Assembly: GCF_000230555.1 (NCBI RefSeq)
Contig: NC_016078.1
Coordinates: forward strand, 2,046,001-2,110,000
Direction: 5' to 3'
Length of the DNA stretch: 64,000 bases
DNA from: Pelagibacterium halotolerans B2
GTDB taxonomy: Bacteria > Pseudomonadota > Alphaproteobacteria > Rhizobiales > Devosiaceae
Part shown: positions 53,599 through 64,000 of the stretch, one piece after another
How positions within the stretch are numbered: position 1 is the stretch's first letter
How the letters are laid out: each line of letters starts with the position of its first letter
Position numbers and translations under genes: made by a program
Notes under the pieces: model-generated
Databases searched by the model: none
Told to the model about the DNA's origin: nothing
The model's input: the letters and a program-made list of their open reading frames with translations, nothing else

Positions 53599-54057
53599 AT
53601 GTCCGACCTCACAATCCGCAACGCAACCGTTGACGACTTGCCCTTCATCGTCGGACTGATCGCCCACGACACGGTTCTGGACCTGATAGACGATCCCGCG
53701 CAGGCGCATGGCCCCGACTATCTGGCGGCATTTCAGGCCATCAGCTCCGATCCCAATCAGGTCTTGCTGGTCGCGCAAATCGATGCCGCCAGTGTGGGAA
53801 CCTTCCAACTGACTTTCACACCGGGCATTTTCCGCCGCGGCGGCTGGCGCTGCACCATCGAGGCCGTTCACGTCTCGCCCGAGCATCGCAACAAGCGGAT
53901 CGGCGAAAAGATGATGGCCAGGGCCGTTGAAATGGCAAAGGAGAGGGGCTGCACGATGGTACAGCTCACCTCGAACAAGAAAAGAACCGACGCGCACCGC
54001 TTTTACGAGCGCCTCGGCTTTTCAAAGAGCCATGAAGGCTTCAAGCTTTACATCTGA
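53599..54057 (+). CDS. GNAT-family N-acetyltransferase
   Basis: 152 aa from the ATG at 53599 with GGAG 9 nt upstream; an ATG at 53572 would add nine residues. The GNAT fold shows LTIRNATVDDLPFIVGLIAHD, then IEAVHVSPEHRNKRIGEKMMARAVEMAKERGC (the Q/RxxGxG/A-like acetyl-CoA loop appears as RNKRIGE), and LTSNKKRTDAHRFYERLGFSKSHEGFKLYI. The substrate is unknown. It lies 44 nt after cytochrome b561 and may be cotranscribed. Confidence 0.85.
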   Translation: MSDLTIRNATVDDLPFIVGLIAHDTVLDLIDDPAQAHGPDYLAAFQAISSDPNQVLLVAQIDAASVGTFQLTFTPGIFRRGGWRCTIEAVHVSPEHRNKRIGEKMMARAVEMAKERGCTMVQLTSNKKRTDAHRFYERLGFSKSHEGFKLYI

Positions 54058-54063
54058 CCCGGG

Positions 54064-54903
54064 CTAGACCTGCAGGAATTCTCCTTCATCGGGATTGACG
54101 CCGGTCCGACCGTCCACGCTGTCCAGCGTTGCGATCTTTCCCATATCCTCGTCATCGAGTGCGAAGTCGAAAACGCCGAAGTTCTCGGCGATCCGCTGCG
54201 GATTTGCCGATTTGGGAATGACGATAAGCCCGTTCTGGATATGCCAGCGAATGGTGACCTGCCCTGGCGTACGGCCATGCTTTTGCGCGATCTCCCTGAT
54301 GGTGGGATTTTCCAGCACATCGCCCCGCCCCAACGGGCTCCAGCTTTCCGTGGTGATGCCATGCTTCTCGTTGAAGGCGCGAAGCTCCTTCTGCTGAAAT
54401 GCCGGCGAAAGTTCGATCTGATTGACCACAGGCGTCACGCCCGTCTCTTTCATCAGCTTTTCCAGATGCGCCTGATGGAAATTGGAAACCCCAATCGACT
54501 TGATCCTGCCCTCTTCCTTCAATGTGATGAACGCCTTGAACGTGTCGACGAAATTGCCGGTCTTGGGCATCGGCCAGTGGATCAGATAGAGATCGAGCAC
54601 ATCCACGCCCAGATTGGCCATGGTTTCGTCGAACGTTCTGAGCGTCGACTCAAACCCATGCCGCCCGCTGGGCAGCTTGCTGGTGATGAACAATTCGTCT
54701 TCCCCGACCCCGGACGCCTTGAGTGCCGCACCGAGCGCGGCCTCGTTGCGATAGGCATAGGCCGTGTCGAAATGCCGGTACCCGGCGGCAATCGCCGCTT
54801 CCACCACGGCCTGCATGTTCGCACTATCGAGCTTCCAGGTCCCCAAGCCGACCTGGGGAATGGTGTTTCCGTCCGAAAGCTCGATAAAACTCTGCTGCGT
54901 CAT
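54064..54903 (-). CDS. Aldo/keto reductase
   Basis: 279 aa from the ATG at 54903 with AAGGAG upstream. The catalytic tetrad can be seen: Asp and Tyr in YRHFDTAYAYRNEAALG, Lys in LFITSKLPSGRHG and His in LYLIHWPMP. The NADPH site includes IVIPKSANPQRIAENFGVFDFALDDEDM. It matches the DkgA/B (2,5-diketo-gluconate reductase) type. A far longer frame in the same phase is antisense to carB and excluded. Confidence 0.9.
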   Translation of the reverse strand: MTQQSFIELSDGNTIPQVGLGTWKLDSANMQAVVEAAIAAGYRHFDTAYAYRNEAALGAALKASGVGEDELFITSKLPSGRHGFESTLRTFDETMANLGVDVLDLYLIHWPMPKTGNFVDTFKAFITLKEEGRIKSIGVSNFHQAHLEKLMKETGVTPVVNQIELSPAFQQKELRAFNEKHGITTESWSPLGRGDVLENPTIREIAQKHGRTPGQVTIRWHIQNGLIVIPKSANPQRIAENFGVFDFALDDEDMGKIATLDSVDGRTGVNPDEGEFLQV

Positions 54904-55128
54904 GGCGGCGCTCCTTGAACCTGATTTGAAGTGAACTGCGTCCGGGTGGATGCCCCCCAGCCAACCCGAAAAATCGCCCTGCGGCAATCGGGAGTAAAAG
55001 AATCCGCTCCTTAACGCTGGAAATCCCACCAAGGTTGCTCTAAGGAGACCGCTTAGCCAACAGAATCCAAGATCCGTCCGACGCGCGACAGCTTCCCTGC
55101 CGCGCGCTTGCCGTACGAGAAGTATCAC

Positions 55129-58440
<3,312 letters not shown>

Positions 58441-58453
58441 TCCAAAGGTTTCC

Positions 58454-58478
58454 AAAGGGCGCTTCGGCGCCCTTTTTT
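58454..58478 (+). terminator. carB terminator with UUCG loop
   Basis: AAGGGCGC (58455–58462), loop TTCG, GCGCCCTT (58467–58474), extended by an A-T pair and followed by six T. A classic intrinsic terminator 14 nt after the carB stop. Confidence 0.92.
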
Positions 58479-58561
58479 GTTGCACCTCCGCCCCGGACCT
58501 TGACCGCATGCCGGGGCAGGCTGAATAGTCGGCCCCGGTTTCCATGCACAGGGGACGCGCA

Positions 58562-59479
58562 ATGAAACGACTTTCGGCCATCGCGATGTTGCTTTTCACC
58601 GGACCGGCCTTCGCCCAGAGCAGCGACGTCACCGACGCCGTCATCAAGTTCGTTGGCGCCCCCGGCTTTGAACGCCTCGATCCTGTAACCACCGAACAGG
58701 ACCTCAACGCCTTCTGGCTCGATTTGGAAACGATTTCCCCCGGCGGCCCGATCGGGCCTATCGAAAAGGCCGTGCTGACGGCCACCAGCGCCATCCCCTC
58801 GACCCGCACCCGCACCGCCATTTCATACGGCGAGATGATCGACCGGGACGCCGGGACAGTCAGCTTCATCGAACTGCGCCACTACAATCTCGGTCCGCAA
58901 ATTCGCAATGATACAATCGAGGCTTATGGCGCGGAAAATGTGGGCTCGCCCGACGACTTCGGCACCGGCTATCACATGGCCTGGCGTTTCGTCTTCACGC
59001 CCTTGATGAACAATGCAGCGATGGTACGCGAGGTCTCCAACCGCATCATTTCGCCCGAAGACGCTGCCGATGACGAGTGCACCGGTCGTCCCTGCCTGGA
59101 TCCCTACGCTTCATTTGAAGATATGGCCGACTGGCAGGAGATGAGCGGCACCCTGCCCGACTGGCCGGCTCAATATCCTGACGCGGTGGATGGGCTGTCC
59201 ACGCCCGCGCACACGATTGCGGAACTGGCCGTCCTGGGCTTCTGGGCCAGCGCAGAATCGGGCACCTATCAGTGGACCGGCGGCGAACATCCCGAAGCGG
59301 CCCGCAATTTCCAGCCCTATCGCTTCATCGGCATCGACCGTGATCTGGGCCAGGACGCAATGATCGACAGCGTCTGGCGCGAAACACTGGTCAACGACGA
59401 CGCCCTTTCCGAAATGCTGTTCCGCCGCCTCGAAATCGCCGGCCAAGTGTACCTGATGCAAGCCGGCGTCGAGCGTTGA
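58562..59479 (+). CDS. Hypothetical periplasmic protein
   Basis: 305 aa from the ATG at 58562. A signal peptide (MKRLSAIAMLLFTGPAFAQ) is cleaved near residue 19. The mature part is acidic and soluble. Two cysteines close together (DECTGRPCLDPY) could form a disulfide. VSFIELRHYNLGPQIRN and GYHMAWRFVFTPLMNNAAMVREVSNRII look like a folded globular domain. I recognise no family. It is a single gene between the carB terminator and a dioxygenase-like gene. Confidence 0.75.
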   Translation: MKRLSAIAMLLFTGPAFAQSSDVTDAVIKFVGAPGFERLDPVTTEQDLNAFWLDLETISPGGPIGPIEKAVLTATSAIPSTRTRTAISYGEMIDRDAGTVSFIELRHYNLGPQIRNDTIEAYGAENVGSPDDFGTGYHMAWRFVFTPLMNNAAMVREVSNRIISPEDAADDECTGRPCLDPYASFEDMADWQEMSGTLPDWPAQYPDAVDGLSTPAHTIAELAVLGFWASAESGTYQWTGGEHPEAARNFQPYRFIGIDRDLGQDAMIDSVWRETLVNDDALSEMLFRRLEIAGQVYLMQAGVER

Positions 59480-59585
59480 CGGAAATCACAAATTCGATAA
59501 TGTTGCGCTCATGATGATGATGTCCAACAAGTTCGCAGTCTTCCTGAGCGCCTGATTGGCGCTTCCCGTCCGGAAGCATTTGAGC

Positions 59586-59604
59586 CGGGCCGCTTGGCGG
59601 CCCG
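59586..59604. terminator. Hairpin upstream of the phytanoyl-dioxygenase-like gene
   Basis: CGGGCCGC, loop TTG, GCGGCCCG, without a T run. It lies about 107 nt after the hypothetical gene stop and could end that transcript or structure the next leader. Confidence 0.4.
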
Positions 59605-59646
59605 CAAATTGCCTTGTGCAGCACTGCGAATTCATGGACTTTCCAA

Positions 59647-60444
59647 ATGCCTGAAACAGAAAACGCGCTGACCTCAGCGCAGATCGAAGCCTTTGTCACC
59701 GACGGTTTCGTCAGACTCGACAATGCCTTTTCCGCAAATCTGGCCGCTCAGGGCCGCGCCATCCTCTGGCGCGACACCGGTTGCGACCCCGACGACCCCT
59801 CGACCTGGACAAAACCGGTGATCCGCCTCGGTGGCTATGCCGATGCGCCGTTCCGGGAGGCGGCCAACACCCCGCGCCTGCATTCGGCCTACAATCAGTT
59901 GGTAGGCGAAGGCCGCTGGCTTGCGCCACAGGGCCTGGGCACCTTCCCGATCCGGTTTCCCTCGGAAAAGGCGCCGGGCGACGATGGCTGGCATATCGAT
60001 GCCAGCTACATGCTGCCCACCGACGATCCCAACGACTTCTTCTCGATCCGGGCCAACGTCAAATCGAAGGGGCGCGCCCTTCTCATGCTGTTTCTGTTCT
60101 CAGACGTCGAAGAAGACGATGCCCCCACCCGCATCCGCGTGGGTTCGCATATGGATATGGCGCGCCTTCTCCTGCCCTTTGGAGAGGACGGAGCGACGAT
60201 GCACCAGATGATGGCCACCGATTTCGCCGGCACGGAAAAATGCCCCCAAGCGCTGGCAACCGGCCCGGCCGGGACGGTCTATCTCTGCCACCCGTTTCTG
60301 GTTCACGCAGCGCAACCCAACCGGGCAGGCCGCGTCAAGTTCATGGCCCAGCCGCCGCTGATGCCGGCGCACGGCTTCGATCCGGCCCTGCCGCCATCGC
60401 CGGTCCAGACCGCCATTCGCAGGGCGTGCAATCTCAATTTCTGA
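59647..60444 (+). CDS. Phytanoyl-CoA dioxygenase (PhyH)-family protein
   Basis: 265 aa from the ATG at 59647. The non-haem Fe(II)/2-oxoglutarate pattern is visible: first ligands HxD in DDGWHIDASYML, distal His in VYLCHPFLVHAAQPNRAGRVKFMAQPP, with the 2-oxoglutarate-type Arg in RAGR or KFMAQ context. FVTDGFVRLDNAFSANLA is the common N-terminal start of PhyH proteins. The substrate is unknown; there is no biosynthetic cluster around it. Confidence 0.82.
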   Translation: MPETENALTSAQIEAFVTDGFVRLDNAFSANLAAQGRAILWRDTGCDPDDPSTWTKPVIRLGGYADAPFREAANTPRLHSAYNQLVGEGRWLAPQGLGTFPIRFPSEKAPGDDGWHIDASYMLPTDDPNDFFSIRANVKSKGRALLMLFLFSDVEEDDAPTRIRVGSHMDMARLLLPFGEDGATMHQMMATDFAGTEKCPQALATGPAGTVYLCHPFLVHAAQPNRAGRVKFMAQPPLMPAHGFDPALPPSPVQTAIRRACNLNF

Positions 60445-60488
60445 GGTACCCGCTCCCCCGGGGGTCGCAATCGATCCCCGGGACCCAC

Positions 60489-61478
60489 TTAATTTATCAG
60501 CGTGACCGGCGCTTCGGCACCCATATCGATGTCGGCAACCCCAAATTGCTCGGCGTCGGGCTTGCGCGCAACGAACAACAGCCCCGCCACCGGTTGGCCG
60601 CGATCCCGGCGGATCGTCTCCTCGCTGACGCGCAGCACGTCCAGTCCCGCATCGGCCAAAGCGCGCACGACAGCATCGCGATTATGCGCAAAGCGCAGCG
60701 AAGCCTGCAGCATTTGGCTGTCCTCCCCATCGTGCCGTTCGACCGAGAAGGCAAAAAGACCACCCGGCCGCAACACCGTCCCGACCAGAGCAAAAATCGG
60801 CGGCAATGCCGGGCAATACATGAAAACGTCCGCAGCCGTCACGAGGTCGGCCACACACCCTTCAGCGCCAAGAAAATCGAGCAATTCGGCGCGCTCCACT
60901 CCGTCATAGATCGCCTTGTCGCGAGTCTCTGCCACCATGGCCGCGGAAATGTCGACGCCGGTCAGGTGCGATACCACATGCCGCAACCGCTCGCCCATCA
61001 ATCCGGTGCCGCAGCCCAGATCGGCGCCGCGCGCGAACCCGTCGATGCCGAGAACCCTCATCGCGTCTCCAAGCAACGCCATCAGCCGGCCCGGCACGAC
61101 ATAGTCGAGCTTTTGCAACAAAGCCTCTTCAAAGCGTCCGGCATACTGATCGAACAGCGCCTCGACATACGCCGCCTGGGCCTGCGGCTCTATTTCACCG
61201 ATCCCGTGCGCCGCCAGATGCATCTGCGCTCCGAGCGTGCCCGAAGGATCGTGCTCGGCCGCCCGCTGCCAGGCGGCAATCGCACTGCCCAGGGCATCGG
61301 CCTTGAGATGAAAATTGCCCGCCATCATCCAGCCCGCCGCCCAGCCCGGCGCGCCCTCGAGCGCCTGCTCCATCAGATCGGCAGCGGAAGAAAAGTCGCC
61401 AGCCTCGGCCAGCATCCGGGCATAATGAGCCCGGCGATCGACGATAAGGTCGCCTGAAGACAGGAAGGTCGTTGTCAA
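60489..61478 (-). CDS. SAM-dependent methyltransferase with N-terminal TPR-like repeats
   Basis: About 329 aa. The start is uncertain; a TTG at 61478 gives LTTTFLSSGDLIVDRRAHYARML, while the open frame runs up to 61550. The N-terminal 90 residues form two to three TPR-like helix pairs (AEAGDFSSAADLMEQALEGAPGWAAGWMMAGNFHLKADALGSAIAAWQRAAEHDP). The methyltransferase has motif I RGADLGCGTGLMGERLR, VTGVDISAAMVAETRDK-like LTGVDISAAMVAET, VTAADVFMYC and LRPGGLFAFSVERHDGE. This architecture resembles trans-aconitate or NDUFAF-type small methyltransferases. The substrate is unknown. Confidence 0.8.
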   Translation of the reverse strand: MTTTFLSSGDLIVDRRAHYARMLAEAGDFSSAADLMEQALEGAPGWAAGWMMAGNFHLKADALGSAIAAWQRAAEHDPSGTLGAQMHLAAHGIGEIEPQAQAAYVEALFDQYAGRFEEALLQKLDYVVPGRLMALLGDAMRVLGIDGFARGADLGCGTGLMGERLRHVVSHLTGVDISAAMVAETRDKAIYDGVERAELLDFLGAEGCVADLVTAADVFMYCPALPPIFALVGTVLRPGGLFAFSVERHDGEDSQMLQASLRFAHNRDAVVRALADAGLDVLRVSEETIRRDRGQPVAGLLFVARKPDAEQFGVADIDMGAEAPVTLIN

Positions 61479-61559
61479 TTTCTCTGGCAATCCGGAAAAC
61501 CGGCAAATGCCGGCGCGCGGGGAAATGCGCCCGCGCGCCGCAAAAAGCAAGAGGGCAGT

Positions 61560-62582
61560 TCACCGTCCCGAGAAGAATTTTTCCGCCGCGTCCAGCGCCG
61601 CCTCGATCGCCTCGTCGCCGATATCCTTATGGGTCACCCAGCGCTGCTGCCCGTATCGGCCCGATACAAGGATTCCCGCCGCCGCCATATGATCGGCAAA
61701 ACCCTCGGCCACCGCGCTGTCGGCCCGCAGGAAAAAGATATTGGTCTGCGGCATGTCCACGGCAAGCGCGTCGTATCGCGCGAGCCCTTCCGCCAGCCGC
61801 CGGGCCCGCGCATGGTCATCGGCCAGCCGCGCCACATTGTGCTCGAGCGCATAAAGGCCCGCCGCCGCGATAATGCCGGCCTGCCGCATGCCGCCACCCA
61901 GCATCTTGCGCAGCCGGCGGGCCTTGCCGATGAAATCCTCGTCCCCGACCAGCACCGAGCCCACCGGGGCGCCCAGGCCCTTGGACAGACACACCGAGAC
62001 ACTGTCGAACCCTTCGGCCAACGCCCTCACGCTCCGGTTCGAAGCCACCGCCGCGTTGACGATTCGGGCCCCATCCAGATGCGTGGCCAGCCCGTGCCGG
62101 CGCGCCAGCGCCACTGCATCGCCCACATAACTCTGCGGCAGAACCTTGCCGCCGATGGTATTTTCCAGGGCCAGAAGCCGGGAGCGGGCGAAATGGATAT
62201 CATCGAGCTTGACCGCCGCCGCGATCTTGTCGAGCGGCAGCGAGCCGTCGGGCGCATTCTCGATCGGCTGCGGCTGGATCGACCCCAGAACCGCGGCCCC
62301 GCCAGCCTCGTATTTATAGGCGTGGGCGTCCTGGCCGGCGATGAACTCGTCGCCCCGCCCGCAATGGCTCATCAATGCGATCAGGTTCGATTGCGTCCCC
62401 GAGGGCACGAAGATGCCCATCGCCTTTCCGGTCAATTCCGCGACCCGGGCTTCGAGTGCGGCCACGGTTTCGTCTTCGCCGTAAACATCGTCTCCCACCG
62501 GCGCCTCGGCCATTGCGGCGCGCATGCCCGCATCGGGCCGCGTCACTGTGTCGGAGCGGAAATCATAGCGTCTGGTCGTCAT
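61560..62582 (-). CDS. ltaE: Low-specificity L-threonine aldolase
   Basis: 340 aa from the ATG at 62582; earlier in-frame starts add a non-family, Arg-rich N-terminus. The sequence runs DFRSDTVTRPDAGMRAAMAEAPVGDDVYGEDETVAALEARVAELTGKAMGIFVPSGTQSNLIAL. It continues with LLALENTIGGKVLPQSY, HLDGARIVNAAVA, and the PLP-binding Lys in SVSVCLSKGLGAPVGSVLVGDEDFI. The enzyme splits L-threonine (and allo-threonine) into glycine and acetaldehyde. It lies 81 nt upstream of the methyltransferase gene on the same strand. Confidence 0.92.
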   Translation of the reverse strand: MTTRRYDFRSDTVTRPDAGMRAAMAEAPVGDDVYGEDETVAALEARVAELTGKAMGIFVPSGTQSNLIALMSHCGRGDEFIAGQDAHAYKYEAGGAAVLGSIQPQPIENAPDGSLPLDKIAAAVKLDDIHFARSRLLALENTIGGKVLPQSYVGDAVALARRHGLATHLDGARIVNAAVASNRSVRALAEGFDSVSVCLSKGLGAPVGSVLVGDEDFIGKARRLRKMLGGGMRQAGIIAAAGLYALEHNVARLADDHARARRLAEGLARYDALAVDMPQTNIFFLRADSAVAEGFADHMAAAGILVSGRYGQQRWVTHKDIGDEAIEAALDAAEKFFSGR

Positions 62583-63087
62583 GGTCTTGCCTTGGAGCCC
62601 GTCGAATGCGTGTCGCCGATGCTTAGCGCGTCCCCGCCACCGCGCCAACTGCCTTTGCACCGCCGCTATAGCCGCCCCTTTGCCGGCGATATACTTGGCG
62701 TGGCGCCCTCTGCTCTAGAGCAAAGGTATGCAATACTGACATGTCAGAGGTGCAGACCGAGGCTTGCCAGCCCAACTACAGTGTTACGGCCATCGAAAAT
62801 TTTTTGGCGCCGCCGATTTTGACAAGTACTTGAATATTTCGGCCATTTCTTCTAAAAAAACTGGATCGAAATTGCGGCCGACCGATCTAGCCGTGCGTCT
62901 ATAACGCCTGCTGACGTCCTGAACCAAGACTTCGATATACCCCGGGGGCGGCAACCCCCCACCAAAGTGCGGTCAGAAAAAGTTTCAGACTTTTTCATCT
63001 CGACCGCGCGGCAAAACAAGGACTTGGAGCGCCGGTCCAGTCGGGCCGGATCGAGTTCCAGACAGCACGACGTGAAAGGACAACGCC
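62583..63087. other. Long intergenic region upstream of the cold-shock gene
   Basis: 505 bp between divergent ltaE and csp genes, with no convincing coding frame. It holds the palindrome CTGACATGTCAG (62736–62747), part of the 18-mer shared with 1655. A TTGACA lies at 62819–62824 and there is AT-rich DNA to 62870. A long untranslated leader before the csp start would suit cold-shock mRNA control. Confidence 0.5.
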
Positions 63088-63300
63088 ATGGCAACCGGCA
63101 CTGTCAAATGGTTCAACACCCAGAAGGGCTATGGTTTCATCCAGCCCGACGAGGGTGGAGCGGACGTTTTCGTCCACATCTCCGCAGTTCAGAATTCGGG
63201 CATGACCGGTCTGGATGAAGGCCAGAAGATCTCCTACGAAATCGTCAAGGACAAGCGCACCGGCAAATCGGCCGCCGGCAACCTTGCCGCTGCCGACTAG
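63088..63300 (+). CDS. Cold-shock protein (CspA family)
   Basis: 70 aa with GAAAGGA 8 nt upstream. The single cold-shock domain has RNP1 KGYGFIQPD and RNP2 VFVHISAVQ after the start [12 protein letters not shown], and ends [22 protein letters not shown]. It binds single-stranded nucleic acid and acts as an RNA chaperone. The long upstream leader suggests post-transcriptional control. Confidence 0.95.
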   Translation: MATGTVKWFNTQKGYGFIQPDEGGADVFVHISAVQNSGMTGLDEGQKISYEIVKDKRTGKSAAGNLAAAD

Positions 63301-63625
63301 ATCGGCTTCCGCCAGATGAGCTCAGCCCGGCTCATTGGCCGGGCAACTGAAACAGGGCGCAGACCGAAGGGTTTGCGCTCTTTTCTTTGGGCAGCAGGAA
63401 CTCGAGGGACACTTGCAGCCGCCGCGCGAAGCCCCATATGTGCCGGTGCACCGTGGAGGCGCGGAAGAATGCCCACCGATTGGCCTTGACCATATGGGCC
63501 GGTAGGGGCAACCTTCCGCAGGTAAGTTTCCCGAAAGCGTAGATCGATCCCGCCGACGTGAAGTCAGCGAGGATAACGATATGCGCTTCAACGTATTTTG
63601 TAATTGATAGGAGGGATTGGCCAAA
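63301..63625. other. Intergenic region between csp and greA
   Basis: This 325-bp gap contains a stem (GCCCGGC 63325–63331, loop, GCCGGGC 63338–63344) that may end the csp transcript, though without a T run. A 108-codon minus-strand frame (63332–63658) crosses the greA start and shows no family features or ribosome site, so it is not called. The rest should hold the greA promoter. Confidence 0.5.
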
Positions 63626-64000
63626 ATGGACAAGGTCCCCATGACAGTGGCGGGACACGCCGCACTACAGGCTGAACTCGAACGCCGCGCCGGCGTCGAA
63701 CGCCGCGCGATCATTGAAGCGATTTCCGAAGCGCGCGCCCACGGCGACCTCTCCGAAAACGCGGAATATCATGCGGCCAAGGAACAGCAGAGCCACAATG
63801 AGGGTCGGATCATGGAGATTGAATCCATGCTGGCCATGGCTGAAATAGTCGACGTCTCCAAGCTTTCGGGCTCGACCGTCAAGTTCGGCGCGACCGTGAC
63901 AATGGTCGACGAGGACACGGACGAGGAAAAGACCTACCAGATCGTGGGCGATGCCGAGGCCGACGCCTCGGCCGGCCGCATCTCGATTTCCTCCCCGATT
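63626..64000 (+). CDS. greA: Transcription elongation factor GreA (partial, cut by window end)
   Basis: 125 codons visible, with ATG at 63626 and GGAGGG 10 nt upstream. The N-terminal coiled coil shows [64 protein letters not shown], with the acidic tip residues D and E in GDLSENAEY. The start of the C-terminal FKBP-like domain follows ([29 protein letters not shown]). GreA rescues backtracked RNA polymerase. About 30 residues are missing. Confidence 0.95.
   Translation, partial: MDKVPMTVAGHAALQAELERRAGVERRAIIEAISEARAHGDLSENAEYHAAKEQQSHNEGRIMEIESMLAMAEIVDVSKLSGSTVKFGATVTMVDEDTDEEKTYQIVGDAEADASAGRISISSPI

Noticed and set aside
63332..63658. 108-codon minus-strand frame between csp and greA
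   Set aside because: It overlaps the greA start and lacks a ribosome site or recognisable domain.

Overview
The window reads as chromosomal DNA of a GC-rich alphaproteobacterium of the order Hyphomicrobiales. The evidence is the carB / carA–gatB-yqeY–dnaG–rpoD neighbourhood, a BP26-type SIMPL protein, an HlyU-family protein, and three copies of an extragenic palindromic element of the kind seen in Rhizobiales. Gene content (a PQQ sorbose-dehydrogenase-type enzyme, TRAP and NitT/TauT transport) would suit Devosiaceae such as Devosia or Pelagibacterium. That placement is inferred from remembered families, not computed.

1–18.6 kb is the most unusual region. A Kelch protein (cut by the window edge) and an IclR regulator diverge from a plus-strand run of about 13 tightly packed genes. 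These encode a c-type cytochrome with an apparent frameshift, a periplasmic PQQ dehydrogenase of the sorbose/sorbosone-dehydrogenase class (related to Devosia DepA-type enzymes), an associated solute-binding protein, and an M50-like membrane protein without active-site residues. They continue with an unknown membrane protein, a 1407-residue fused BatA/vWA membrane protein, a MoxR ATPase, a DUF58 protein, a NitT/TauT importer nested inside a PedC-type ABC-2 exporter, and a second solute-binding protein. Most junctions overlap by 1–4 nt. A hairpin and a strong terminator flank the dehydrogenase gene, so the cytochrome/dehydrogenase part is probably expressed above the assembly and transport part.

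18.6–26.3 kb is an aromatic-compound island: a MobA-like flavin hydroxylase, a MarR regulator, a DctPQM TRAP transporter, an extradiol dioxygenase and a LysR regulator. 26.3–38 kb mixes a membrane PAS-GGDEF-EAL protein (3' frameshift), a FeeM-like N-acyltransferase, a hydrolase, a methyltransferase, a CAU-anticodon tRNA, and envelope proteins including an OmpA protein with a long Pro/Ala/Glu stalk.

38–64 kb is mostly housekeeping: small conserved proteins, rpoD, dnaG, gatB/yqeY, carA, a CpdB-like nucleotidase, a zinc metallopeptidase, an AidB-like protein, a MarR/cytochrome b561 pair with a clear twin-palindrome operator, an aldo/keto reductase, carB, a phytanoyl-CoA dioxygenase-like protein, threonine aldolase, a cold-shock protein and the start of greA. 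No rRNA genes, CRISPR arrays, insertion sequences or phage genes were seen.
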